Notes under the pieces: generated by a model | Told to the model about the DNA's origin: nothing | The model's input: the letters and a program-made list of their open reading frames with translations, nothing else | Databases searched by the model: none | Program-made: the position numbers and the translations under genes | Assembly (NCBI GenBank): GCA_964372145.1 | Contig: CAYJPM010000001.1 | Location: 1 to 64,000, forward strand | DNA from: CAKOSP01 sp964372145 | Lineage (GTDB): Bacteria; Bacillota_I; Bacilli_A; RF39; UBA660 | Direction: 5' to 3' | DNA length: 64,000 nt | In this document: positions 1 to 8,973 of the stretch, one piece after another | Layout: the number at the start of each line of letters is the position of its first letter | Numbering within the stretch: the first letter of the stretch is position 1

Positions 1-1631
1 ACAGTTCCTCCATATTGGGTTACACCTTTAGGATTATCTATCGCTACATATAAGACTATTTCTGGATTATCTGCAGGCATAAATCCTATAAACGATACTA
101 TATATTCAGTAGCACTATATTTACCATCAATTACTTTTTGAGCAGTACCTGTTTTACCACCTATTCTATAATTTTCAATATAAGCGCTTCTACCAGTACC
201 AGTAGCAACTACATTTTCAAGTGAAAATCTTACAAGTTCACTAGTTTCATCACTAATAACTTCTCTTTTCACAACAGAATCAACACTTTTTATAACTGTT
301 TCTGTTTCAGGTTCTAAAAAGTTTTTTACTATATACGGAGTATATAAATCTCCCCCATTAATTGCTGCACTAACCGCAGTTACTTGTTGAAGTGGCGTAG
401 TAGAAACACCTTGTCCAAAAGATGTAGTAGCACTTTCTACAGGTCCCATATCTTCAATATCAAATAATATACCACTGGATTCACCATTTAAATCAACACC
501 AGTTTTCTCACCAAAACCAAATAAGTCAATATATTCCATTAAAACTTCAGTACCTAAAGTTTGACCCATTTCCACAAAACCTGGGTTACAAGAATTTTTA
601 ACTACTTCTAAATATGTTTGTTCACCATGACCTCCAGCTTTCCAACAACTAAGCTTAGCACCATCAACCATTATATGACCAGGATCATAAACTGTATCAT
701 TAAATAAATCTATTGTTTGCTCTTCAAGTGCTGCACTTAAAGTTATTATTTTAAATGTACTACCAGGTTCAAATGTCATCCAAATTGGTAAATTTCTATT
801 AATAACTTCAGTAGAATAATTTTGATATTCATTTGAATCAAAATTTGGCCTAGAAGCCATTGCTAAAATTTCTCCATTATTTGGATCCATAGCTAGTATC
901 ATCGCACTATTAGGATCATATTTACTAACTACATTATCTAGTTCATTCTCTATCACTCTTTGTAAATCTAAATCTATAGTAAGTTGCACAGTTACTCCAC
1001 TAGTTGGTTGTTCATAAATTTCAGCAAGTTCTAATTTATTACCTTTTCCGTCTGAAAAATATTTAATCGAACCATCTTCACCAGTTAAATATTCATCATA
1101 ATATAATTCTAAACCAGACAAACCCTGATTATCAATTCCAACATACCCAAGAACATGACTAAGTTCATCTTCATAAGGATAATACCTTTCACTTTCTTTA
1201 AGTAAATATATACCATCAATATTTAAATTATCTATAGCTTCAGCAGTTTCATAATCTAATTTTCTTCCTTCAGGATGAATTCTTTCAATAGATACATTTT
1301 TTATTAAATGATTATAGATATCACTATAATTAACATCTAATATTTCAGAAATATCTTTAGCGGCATCTTCTTTATTTAATATTTGGTTAGGAACTACAAC
1401 AAGTGAAGTAGTAGTTATATTAGTAGCTAGTACTTCACCATTTCTATCAATAATTTCACCACGATCAGATGCAAGTGGTAAATTCCTGGACCATAAACTT
1501 TCTGCTAGAGTATTTAATTTTTCATAACTAAACACTTGGATATAAAACACTCTACTAATTATTATTATTATACATATTATTACGACTATAAAAAAAAATC
1601 TAATTCTAACTTGTACATTGTTTAAAAACAT
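1..1631 (-). CDS. Class B penicillin-binding protein (SpoVD/FtsI-like), C-terminus beyond window edge
   Basis: Transpeptidase that cross-links peptidoglycan outside the membrane. I translated it from the sequence: an N-terminal membrane segment (about residues 8-28) is followed by a PBP dimerisation region containing SDRGEIIDRNGE. The transpeptidase domain has the acyl-serine motif PGSTFK (about residue 290), the SCN motif (about 345) and KTGTAQK (about 495). The reading frame is open to base 1, so the C-terminus is missing. The ATG at 1631 has AGGTGAT just upstream. It differs from the second class B PBP in the window (12226-14310), which sits in the mraZ cluster and has PASTA domains. SpoVD-like and elongation-type PBP2 roles cannot be separated from the sequence alone. 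Confidence 0.9.
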   Translation of the reverse strand, partial: MFLNNVQVRIRFFFIVVIICIIIIISRVFYIQVFSYEKLNTLAESLWSRNLPLASDRGEIIDRNGEVLATNITTTSLVVVPNQILNKEDAAKDISEILDVNYSDIYNHLIKNVSIERIHPEGRKLDYETAEAIDNLNIDGIYLLKESERYYPYEDELSHVLGYVGIDNQGLSGLELYYDEYLTGEDGSIKYFSDGKGNKLELAEIYEQPTSGVTVQLTIDLDLQRVIENELDNVVSKYDPNSAMILAMDPNNGEILAMASRPNFDSNEYQNYSTEVINRNLPIWMTFEPGSTFKIITLSAALEEQTIDLFNDTVYDPGHIMVDGAKLSCWKAGGHGEQTYLEVVKNSCNPGFVEMGQTLGTEVLMEYIDLFGFGEKTGVDLNGESSGILFDIEDMGPVESATTSFGQGVSTTPLQQVTAVSAAINGGDLYTPYIVKNFLEPETETVIKSVDSVVKREVISDETSELVRFSLENVVATGTGRSAYIENYRIGGKTGTAQKVIDGKYSATEYIVSFIGFMPADNPEIVLYVAIDNPKGVTQYGGT

Positions 1632-1654
1632 ATCATCACCTATATAAATATATT

Positions 1655-1683
1655 AAAAAAGATTGAAATTAATCAATCTTTTT
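1655..1683 (-). terminator. Rho-independent terminator of the 313-aa gene
   Basis: Stem AAAAGATTGA / TCAATCTTTT with a short AT loop. On the minus strand it is followed by a U-rich tract. It overlaps the stop codon of the upstream gene and lies just before the PBP start. Confidence 0.7.
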
Positions 1684-2610
1684 AACTCTAACATTATTAT
1701 TACGACAACTATTAGTATATTCAATTATAAAATTAAGTATATTCTTAGGATTCTCTCTTCTAATACTTTTAAATAACCCTTCAAGAATATCAATATATAT
1801 AAATTCTTTATTTAAATTAATTATATCAATATCTTTAATAGTTTCATTATTATCAAATGTATTATTTATAATTAATAATTCCCCATTACTTTGAAAACAA
1901 CTTCTTATTATATTTCCACCACATAAATTAAATAATGAATTATACATATCAATCATATTTATATTAATCAATAATTCATCCTTACAATTAATATTGTTTA
2001 CGCCATTACTTTTGATATATTCTTTTTTAACAAAAACAAATTCCTTAAATGAAATAGACATCATAAATACATTTAAATATTCCAAAATTTCACTTTTTTC
2101 ATATTCTTTAAAATCACAATAATAATCACTTTTAAATGAATCAACACCTTTACAATAATTATCATCTAAACTTTTAAATAAGTATAACAAAATATCATAA
2201 TATTTTGACAATGTATTATATTCTAAAAATTCTTTCATACTATTAAACAATATTTCTTCTTTATTACCAATAATAATGATATCTCCTCTTTCGATTAAGT
2301 CATCTTTACTTTGAACAGATAAAAAATTTTCATATAAACTAAATATTGATAACTTTCTTAATAAATAATTCGAATCATAACCATGCTCATAATTACTATC
2401 GAAATTATTTACAGAATATTGAATATTTAAAATTTCGTCAACAACACCTCTTTCTATTAAAGCTGTGTAGACTATACTATCATAATTAATTAATACTTCA
2501 ACATAATCTTTCTTAGTTGAATGTTTTAAAAAATCAATTAAAATTTTACCTAAATTAAATCCTTCAGAAGGATTAATATTATTTATTACTTTAATAACAC
2601 TTTTTTCCAT
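1669..2610 (-). CDS. Hypothetical protein, 313 aa
   Basis: I do not recognise this protein. It is rich in Ile, Asn, Lys and acidic residues and has no signal peptide or obvious membrane segment, so it is probably cytoplasmic and mainly helical. The start begins MEKSVIKVINN. It reads the same way as the PBP that follows, but a hairpin terminator at its stop codon suggests a separate transcript. No catalytic motif is evident. Confidence 0.6.
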   Translation of the reverse strand: MEKSVIKVINNINPSEGFNLGKILIDFLKHSTKKDYVEVLINYDSIVYTALIERGVVDEILNIQYSVNNFDSNYEHGYDSNYLLRKLSIFSLYENFLSVQSKDDLIERGDIIIIGNKEEILFNSMKEFLEYNTLSKYYDILLYLFKSLDDNYCKGVDSFKSDYYCDFKEYEKSEILEYLNVFMMSISFKEFVFVKKEYIKSNGVNNINCKDELLININMIDMYNSLFNLCGGNIIRSCFQSNGELLIINNTFDNNETIKDIDIINLNKEFIYIDILEGLFKSIRRENPKNILNFIIEYTNSCRNNNVRVKKID

Positions 2611-2658
2611 ATATTACCTCTTATGATAATAATATCACCAATAATATTTATAATCAAA

Positions 2659-2677
2659 TAAAAACTCCATAAAGGAG
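2659..2677 (-). terminator. Terminator after the Trp-rich surface protein
   Basis: Short GC-containing stem ACTCC/GGAGT followed on the minus strand by TTTTTATTT, located directly after the stop codon of the 363-aa reading frame. Confidence 0.7.
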
Positions 2678-2683
2678 TCAATA

Positions 2684-3775
2684 TTATTTTTCTCTATAAA
2701 TATATTTATATTCAATTATTAAAGCATAATCTTCTGAATCTCTTACTTCTTCTAAAGTCATCCCAACTTCATTTTCAAACACTTCTTTACTTAAACTTTC
2801 ATCAAGTATATTAAATGAATACATATCAAACACCAATCTATATCTAGTTCTTATTTGAATTTCTTCTTCTCTATAAGATTCATTAGAACTATTTACACTA
2901 GATTCAAGTTCCCAATCACTCCAATCAGTATATTTACTAAAGTCATTATCTACATATGGATAGTCTTCATTTGATTTTGACAAATATCCAGTATATTCTC
3001 TTTCAACTCCATTATACCATTTCCACATAGTATCTTGATATTGGTATATAGTAGCATAATCTGTTTTATCATATTCTGTATATTTATCATCAGGTCTACT
3101 AGGTAAATATTGACCATCGTTATAATAATGTTTGATTTCACCTTCTAAATAATAAAATCTATAACCAACAGCTTCTTCAATTATTCTGTAAGATTCTTTA
3201 TCTGGATAATCTACACTCCATTCAGACCATTCACTTTTAGTACCCGTGTTTTCATCTTTTAGTGAATATCCATCTGGTTGAGTTGATGAAAATCCAGAAT
3301 AATTATTATTTGCATTTGCATAATATCTATATCTTAAATCTCTATAACTATAATAAGCTATATCTTCACTAATTATTTCTATATCTTTTGCATCTTTACT
3401 TATAAGACCAAATCTATCATCATTTTCATCTAAAATTGGTTCTTTTTCTAAAACAGAAGGTGTTAAATAACTAGTCCAACTAGAATAATTCTCAGTTTTA
3501 GTTACGTAATTATAATATACAATAACATCCACTACATCTTCATTAGGAACTTCTAAGCTTTCAGACGACCAATTCATTCCATATCTTAAATCAGTAGTAC
3601 AGTGACCACAGTTAGTAATATTTTGTGTAACTAAATAATCACCATCAACAAATGTTACATTAATTGTTCCTGAACATATTAATCCATCATTTGTAAATGT
3701 TTCTTTATTTAAGTAACCACCATCTAATAATTCATCAATTTTAATACTAGTCTTAGGATTTAATATATTCTTCAT
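2684..3775 (-). CDS. Trp/Tyr-rich surface protein, C-terminal part (separated from its N-terminus by a frameshift)
   Basis: 363-residue frame with no signal peptide. It starts inside what looks like the middle of a protein: IKIDELLDGGYLNKETF followed by a CSGTINVTFVDGDYLVTQNITNCGHC segment typical of the C-terminal half of small anchored prepilin-like proteins. The rest holds three loose repeats with W-S-x-W cores (SSWTSY, SEWSEWS, TDWSDW) alternating with Tyr/Arg-rich strands. Its first 23 bases overlap the end of the upstream 124-aa frame, which carries the missing N-terminus. The two frames most likely form one gene broken by a one-base shift near 3760. The function is unknown; a surface role is inferred. 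Confidence 0.65.
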   Translation of the reverse strand: MKNILNPKTSIKIDELLDGGYLNKETFTNDGLICSGTINVTFVDGDYLVTQNITNCGHCTTDLRYGMNWSSESLEVPNEDVVDVIVYYNYVTKTENYSSWTSYLTPSVLEKEPILDENDDRFGLISKDAKDIEIISEDIAYYSYRDLRYRYYANANNNYSGFSSTQPDGYSLKDENTGTKSEWSEWSVDYPDKESYRIIEEAVGYRFYYLEGEIKHYYNDGQYLPSRPDDKYTEYDKTDYATIYQYQDTMWKWYNGVEREYTGYLSKSNEDYPYVDNDFSKYTDWSDWELESSVNSSNESYREEEIQIRTRYRLVFDMYSFNILDESLSKEVFENEVGMTLEEVRDSEDYALIIEYKYIYREK

Positions 3776-4127
3776 CTTCTATATATTTTAGTGAAGCTTT
3801 TTCAACTAAATCATATATATTATTACACACTCTATTTTGATTAGCATTAATTAAATATATTACAAATATAGTAATTATTAATAATACCAAAATAACAGTG
3901 GCAACTAATTTAAAAATAGTCTTTTGCTCTAAAACTATCTTTTTCTTTTCTTTAGGTTTATTAAAATCTTTAGAAGTAATATTTATTCCTTCATCAGAAA
4001 CTTTCTTAAGTTGAACTTCTTCAGTTTTAATTTCTTCAACTATAGTCGTATCTGTTTTAACATCAGCAGTTTTAGTTTCTTCAACTAAATCTCNNNNNNN
4101 NNNTTTATTAGCATTCTCATTATTCAT
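3753..4127 (-). CDS. Membrane-anchored N-terminal part of the frameshifted surface protein
   Basis: 124-residue frame: a Lys/Glu/Thr-rich cytoplasmic segment (about 1-70, interrupted by 10 Ns), then a single membrane helix (about 73-93, FKLVATVILVLLIITIFVIY), then CNNIYDLVEKASLKYIEDEEYI and a stop. In related anchored proteins the last segment runs straight into an IxIDxLLxxGYL motif, which here lies in the +1 frame at the start of the 2684-3775 frame. It is therefore probably the N-terminus of that protein and not a complete small gene. Confidence 0.6.
   Translation of the reverse strand: MNNENANKXXXXDLVEETKTADVKTDTTIVEEIKTEEVQLKKVSDEGINITSKDFNKPKEKKKIVLEQKTIFKLVATVILVLLIITIFVIYLINANQNRVCNNIYDLVEKASLKYIEDEEYIKS
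4094..4103. other. Assembly gap of 10 N
   Basis: Ten undetermined bases inside the Glu/Thr-rich cytoplasmic segment of the anchored protein. The true length is unknown, so reading-frame continuity at this point is an assumption. Confidence 0.95.
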
Positions 4128-4182
4128 AAGTTCACTCCTACATCAACATTTTATCATATAATTACAAAACAAACTACCTTTT

Positions 4183-5205
4183 TTACATTCCAAATTCATC
4201 TTTTATATCGCCTACTATTTCTTCAAGTATATCTTCGATAGTAACCATACCAATATAATCTTTATTATCACATATGATAGCTATTTGAGATTTATTACGT
4301 TTAAGTTTGTTAAATACATCAATAATTACTTTGTTTTTATTAACAAATATTACATCCCTTACTATCTTATTGATTTTAATATTCTTATCGATATTTTTAA
4401 GAAGATCTTTGATATGCAGTATACCAATTATTTCTTCTGAATCGTTAACTACAGGAATTTTACTAAAAACAACAAGATTTTTAGATAATAAATTTACAAC
4501 TTCTTTTACATTCATATTATAATTAATAGTAAACATATCTTTTTTATCTAACATAATATCAATTATTTTAATGTCATTAAATTCAAGTATATTGTGAATA
4601 TACTTTTTTTCATATTGACGAAGTGTACCTCTATCATGACATTCATCAACTAGCATTTTTATTTCTTCTTCAGTAATTATTTCTTTTTCATGTTCATCAA
4701 TACCAAATAAACTAGAAATAAAATCAGTAATTTTTGTAAGAATATATACAAAAGGGGTAAATATTATTGAAATAACAATTAATATATTTATAGTCATTTC
4801 AGAAACTTCTTCAGAATGTTTCATAGCTATTCTTTTAGGAACTAGTTCACCAAAAACTAACATAAAGCATGACAATATAATAGTTATAATAACAATCATA
4901 ATCATATTCCAATAATACTCATTTATAAAAGGAAATAAATCATAAAATATCGGAGATAACTTTTCAGCAAAAGTACTTGATGCAACAGCACTAGATAAAA
5001 AACCTGCAAAAGTAATACCAATTTGTATTGTTGCTAAAAATTTACTAGGCTGTTTTAGCATTTTATTAATCAAAATCGCTTTCTTATTACCTTCTTTAGC
5101 TTTATTTTCTACTTTCAAATCATTTAACGTAACAAATGCCATCTCTATCCCAGCAAATAAAGCGTTACATAATATTAAAAATATTAATATTAATATTTCA
5201 GTCAT
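4183..5205 (-). CDS. CNNM/DUF21-CBS domain membrane protein, short form without the CorC/HlyC domain
   Basis: Family of hemolysin-C-like transport proteins implicated in Mg2+/Co2+ efflux. Visible are an N-terminal DUF21 (CNNM) domain with about four membrane helices (residues 1-150), including FAGIEMAFVTLNDLKVE and the FGELVPKRIA motif, and then a pair of CBS domains (about 195-335). The protein stops right after the second CBS, at EEIVGDIKDEFG. The C-terminal CorC/HlyC domain that usually follows is absent. The start overlaps the end of the upstream GGDEF gene by 8 bases, which implies translational coupling. The transported ion cannot be told from the sequence. Confidence 0.85.
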   Translation of the reverse strand: MTEILILIFLILCNALFAGIEMAFVTLNDLKVENKAKEGNKKAILINKMLKQPSKFLATIQIGITFAGFLSSAVASSTFAEKLSPIFYDLFPFINEYYWNMIMIVIITIILSCFMLVFGELVPKRIAMKHSEEVSEMTINILIVISIIFTPFVYILTKITDFISSLFGIDEHEKEIITEEEIKMLVDECHDRGTLRQYEKKYIHNILEFNDIKIIDIMLDKKDMFTINYNMNVKEVVNLLSKNLVVFSKIPVVNDSEEIIGILHIKDLLKNIDKNIKINKIVRDVIFVNKNKVIIDVFNKLKRNKSQIAIICDNKDYIGMVTIEDILEEIVGDIKDEFGM

Positions 5206-5953
5206 TTTTTCTCCTTTTTCTTATATTATCACTATCATGTTTAATGTAATTAACACCTTCACCAAATAATATTTTATTTTTGCCATTCTTTTTTGCTTCT
5301 GAAAGAGCTTTATCAGCATCATTAAATATTTCATACAAACTATTCAATTCATTAATATCATTTAAATAATAAAGTTCTCCATATTTATTTAAAATATTTT
5401 CAAAACTAATTTCTGAATTATACTTTGATAAACCAATACTAACTGATAAATTACCATCATTTTCAGAATTACTATAAATTTCTTTACCGTAATTATAAAC
5501 ACTATCTTGAATGACATATAATCTTTCAATTATAGTATCAACATTATCTATATCCATATCAAAAAATATATAAAATTCATCTCCACCATATCTAACAACA
5601 AAATCAGATGAATTTTTTTCATCAATATTACTTCTTATATTAGATAAAAATATATTAGCAACATCTTTTAATACCTGATCACCTTTTTCATGACCAAAAG
5701 TATCATTAATATTTTTAAAATTATCTAAATCACAATTTGCTACTAAATAACTTCTTGCTTCATTTTTAATAATTTTATTTTTTAATCCTACTCTATTAAA
5801 ACACCCAGTTAAAGGATCACAACAAAGTGTATCAATTAATAATTTTATTTTATCATTTTTTCTATAATTATCTAAGTTAAGATATAAATTTTCTACTTTT
5901 AATTTAGCATTTTCATATCTAGCCATTCTGAATAATTTAGAATAATTTATCAT
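5198..5953 (-). CDS. GGDEF domain protein, putative diguanylate cyclase
   Basis: Makes the second messenger c-di-GMP from two GTP. The 251-residue protein has a short helical N-terminus (1-45) and one GGDEF domain beginning DPLTGCFNR (46), with DLDNFKNINDTFGHEKGD (85-102) and an intact GGDEF active-site motif at 123-127. The product-inhibition site (RxxD) that normally precedes the motif reads NSSD, so the arginine is missing. There is no sensory or membrane domain, so it is cytosolic. AAGGAGG lies ahead of the ATG. It sits 32 bases or more downstream of pflA and overlaps the CNNM gene. Confidence 0.9.
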   Translation of the reverse strand: MINYSKLFRMARYENAKLKVENLYLNLDNYRKNDKIKLLIDTLCCDPLTGCFNRVGLKNKIIKNEARSYLVANCDLDNFKNINDTFGHEKGDQVLKDVANIFLSNIRSNIDEKNSSDFVVRYGGDEFYIFFDMDIDNVDTIIERLYVIQDSVYNYGKEIYSNSENDGNLSVSIGLSKYNSEISFENILNKYGELYYLNDINELNSLYEIFNDADKALSEAKKNGKNKILFGEGVNYIKHDSDNIRKRRKND

Positions 5954-5985
5954 AATTATATCCTCCTTATTAATATAATAAAATA

Positions 5986-6708
5986 TTATATATAGTATTT
6001 ACTACAAAAGTATTGATATAACAATTCACAATCATCAAAATTCATATCATCCATATTCTCATAGATATATTTTATATTAAGTTCTTTATATTTGCTTTTA
6101 CCATATGAATGATATGGTAAAAATTCCACTTTTTCAATATTAGGAATACCTCTTAAAAATTCAATTAATTTATCAACATATTCCTTGTTGTCATTATATC
6201 CAGGTATAATAACTTGTCTAATCCATATATTTTTATTATTCTTTATTAACGTATCAAAAAATTCCAAAGAAAATTTAATATCTACACCTGTTAAATTTAA
6301 GTATTCATCATAATCAACATGTTTAACATCCATTATTACTAAATCAACTAAAGACAAAAGTTCTTCATAATTTCCATTACCAACACCTGCAGTATCTAGA
6401 GCAATATGAATATTATCATCTTTTAATTTTTTACAAAGTTCAATAATAAATTCCTTCTGTAAAAGTGGCTCTCCCCCTGATAAAGTAACACCACCACCAT
6501 TTTTAAAATAAGGTTTATTTCTAATAATTTTATTAAATAATTTTTCTACATCGTAATCTAATTTACCCATTTTCCAAGTTTCTGGATTATGACAATATTT
6601 ACATCTAAGCTTACATCCATTAAAAAATACTATAGTCCTAATACCAGGACCATCTAACATACCAGCAGTTTCGATTGAATCAATGCTTGCTAAGTTACAT
6701 TTTTTCAT
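5986..6708 (-). CDS. pflA: Pyruvate formate-lyase activating enzyme
   Basis: Radical SAM enzyme that installs the glycyl radical on PflB. The [4Fe-4S] motif CKLRCKYC follows FFNG near residue 30. GGGVTLSGGEPL is the SAM-binding GGE region, and the usual IETAGMLDGPGIRT precedes the cluster. I prefer the ATG at 6708 (MKKCNLASIDSIET) over a TTG at 6723, because it aligns better with the family and leaves GAAAG as a ribosome site. It overlaps the end of pflB by 14 bases, so the two are translationally coupled. Confidence 0.95.
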   Translation of the reverse strand: MKKCNLASIDSIETAGMLDGPGIRTIVFFNGCKLRCKYCHNPETWKMGKLDYDVEKLFNKIIRNKPYFKNGGGVTLSGGEPLLQKEFIIELCKKLKDDNIHIALDTAGVGNGNYEELLSLVDLVIMDVKHVDYDEYLNLTGVDIKFSLEFFDTLIKNNKNIWIRQVIIPGYNDNKEYVDKLIEFLRGIPNIEKVEFLPYHSYGKSKYKELNIKYIYENMDDMNFDDCELLYQYFCSKYYI

Positions 6709-8923
6709 GGAAAGTTCTTTCAATAACTTCTTTTTGTTGTTCTTTTGTAAGTCTATTAAATCTTACAGCGTATCCAGAAACTCTTATAGTTAAAAGCGGA
6801 TAGTTTTCCGGATTATGCATTGCATCTATTAACATTTCTTTATTAAGTACATTAACATTTAAATGGTGTGCATCTTGCATAAAATAACCATCTAATAAAT
6901 TAACTAAATTACTAATTTGGTCTTCTTTAGTTTTTCCTAAAGAAGAAGGCATAATAGTAAATGTATTAGATACTCCATCTTTACAACAATCTTTATAATT
7001 AATTTTTGCAACTGAATTTAAAGACGCTATAGCACCTGATTCATCACGGCAATGCATTGGATTTGCTCCAGGAGCAAAAGGTACACCTTTTTTTCTACCA
7101 TCTGGTGTAGCACCAGTTTTCTTACCATATACAACATTACTTGTTATAGTTAATACTGAAAGTGTTGGTTCGGCACCCTTATAACATTTATGTTTTTTTA
7201 GTTCACTCGAAACTTTTTCTAATACTTCTAAAGCTATATCATCTACTCTATCATCATCATTTCCATATTTTGGAAAATCACCTTCTATTTCAAAATCAAT
7301 AGCTAATCCTTCTTCATTTCTAATGGGTTTAACTTTAGCATATTTTATCGCAGATAATGAATCAGCAACAACTGAAAGACCCGCTACTCCATATGCCATA
7401 TAATGATGAACTTCACTATCATGTAAAGCCATTTGAACACCTTCATATGAATATTTATCATGCATATAATGAATTATATTCATAGCTTTAGCATATATAG
7501 TACATATTTTTTCTAATATCTTAAAATATTCTTTCTTTACTGTTTCATAATCTAATACTTCAGTTATATCTTTTACAAAACCTTCAATAACACAAGCCCC
7601 ATTTACTTCATCAATACCACCATTTATTGCATAAAGTAATCCTTTAACTAAATTACATCTAGCCCCAAAAAATTGCATATCTTTACCAAGTCTCATCGCA
7701 GAAACACAACAAGCAATTCCATAATCATTTCCATAAATAGGTCTCATCAAATCATCATTTTCATATTGAATTGAATCTGTAAGTATTGAAATTTCAGCAC
7801 AATATTCTTTGAAGTTTTTTGGTAACAATTCACTCCACAAAATAGTTAAATTTGGTTCTGGAGCAGGTTTTAAATTAACAAGAGTATGTAAAATACGATA
7901 ACTAGTTTTAGTAACCATACTTACATCTTTAGTTGTCATACCACCTATTACACAAGTAACCCAAGTAGGATCTCCAGAAAATAATTCATCATAATCTGGT
8001 GTTCTCAAATGTCTAACTAATCTAAGTTTAATAACTAATTGATCGATTAACTCTTGAGCATCCTTTTCAGTAATTAATCCATTTTCCAAATCTCTTTCAA
8101 TATAAATATCTAAAAATGCATCAATTCTACCCATACTCATTGCAGCACCATTATTTTCTTTAACTGACGCTAAATATCCAAAATATAACCATTGTACTGC
8201 TTCTTTAGCATTACTAGCAGGTCTAGATATATCATAACCATATCTTAAAGCCATTTTCTTAACTTCTTCTAAAGCTTTAACTTGAGTAAATATCTCTTCT
8301 CTAAGTCTAATTAAATCTTCAGACATATCATCAGAAGTTATTGTATTCCAGTCTTTAGTTTTTTCTTCTATTAATTTATCTATTCCATATAATGCGATTC
8401 TTCTGTAATCTCCAATTATTCTTCCTCTACCATATGCATCAGGAAGACCAGTTAAAAGTCCAGCTTTTCTTGCTTTTCTAATATCTTCATCATATACCGA
8501 AAACACTCCATCATTATGAGTTTTAACATATTTATTTAAAAATACAGATAAATCTTTATTTAAACTATACCCATGAGCAGACAATGCTTGTTCAGCCATT
8601 CTAAATCCACCAAATGGTTGAACTATTCTTTTACCAGCTTTATCAGTTTGAAGTCCAAATATTACTTCATTTGCTTTATCTAAATAACCAGGTTCAAAAG
8701 AATTAACCCCGCTTATTATTTCAGTTTCAATATCTATAACACCTTTTTTTGCTTCTTCTTTTAAAACTTCCTCATATTTTTCTAAAACTTTATTTGTCTT
8801 ATCAGAAATACTTTCTAAAAAGTTTTTATCTCCTTCATATATTTTATAATTGTTAATAATAAAATCTTCTACATTGATCTCATTATTCCAATCATTTTCT
8901 ATAAATTTACTCCATTCTTTCAT
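6695..8923 (-). CDS. pflB: Formate C-acetyltransferase (pyruvate formate-lyase)
   Basis: Converts pyruvate and CoA to acetyl-CoA and formate under anaerobic conditions in the cytosol. The 742-residue length is normal for the family. The catalytic cysteine pair is in GIACCVSAM (about residue 404), and the glycyl-radical loop near the C-terminus is RVSGYAVRF (glycine about 717). AAGGTGATAATAA precedes the ATG. It is the first gene of a leftward pflB-pflA unit, possibly continuing into the GGDEF and CNNM genes. An extended -10 promoter lies just upstream. Confidence 0.97.
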   Translation of the reverse strand: MKEWSKFIENDWNNEINVEDFIINNYKIYEGDKNFLESISDKTNKVLEKYEEVLKEEAKKGVIDIETEIISGVNSFEPGYLDKANEVIFGLQTDKAGKRIVQPFGGFRMAEQALSAHGYSLNKDLSVFLNKYVKTHNDGVFSVYDEDIRKARKAGLLTGLPDAYGRGRIIGDYRRIALYGIDKLIEEKTKDWNTITSDDMSEDLIRLREEIFTQVKALEEVKKMALRYGYDISRPASNAKEAVQWLYFGYLASVKENNGAAMSMGRIDAFLDIYIERDLENGLITEKDAQELIDQLVIKLRLVRHLRTPDYDELFSGDPTWVTCVIGGMTTKDVSMVTKTSYRILHTLVNLKPAPEPNLTILWSELLPKNFKEYCAEISILTDSIQYENDDLMRPIYGNDYGIACCVSAMRLGKDMQFFGARCNLVKGLLYAINGGIDEVNGACVIEGFVKDITEVLDYETVKKEYFKILEKICTIYAKAMNIIHYMHDKYSYEGVQMALHDSEVHHYMAYGVAGLSVVADSLSAIKYAKVKPIRNEEGLAIDFEIEGDFPKYGNDDDRVDDIALEVLEKVSSELKKHKCYKGAEPTLSVLTITSNVVYGKKTGATPDGRKKGVPFAPGANPMHCRDESGAIASLNSVAKINYKDCCKDGVSNTFTIMPSSLGKTKEDQISNLVNLLDGYFMQDAHHLNVNVLNKEMLIDAMHNPENYPLLTIRVSGYAVRFNRLTKEQQKEVIERTFHEKM

Positions 8924-8944
8924 TTATTATCACCTTTCTAATAA

Positions 8945-8953
8945 ATTATATCA
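8945..8953 (-). promoter_or_regulatory. Extended -10 promoter of pflB
   Basis: TG-A-TATAAT on the minus strand, about 20 bases ahead of the pflB start. No good -35 lies at 17 bases, which is typical of extended -10 promoters. Confidence 0.5.
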
Positions 8954-8973
8954 CTTATATTTTAAGTTGTATA

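Noticed and set aside
5986..6723. TTG start of pflA
   Set aside because: The ATG at 6708 fits family alignment and spacing to the ribosome site better.
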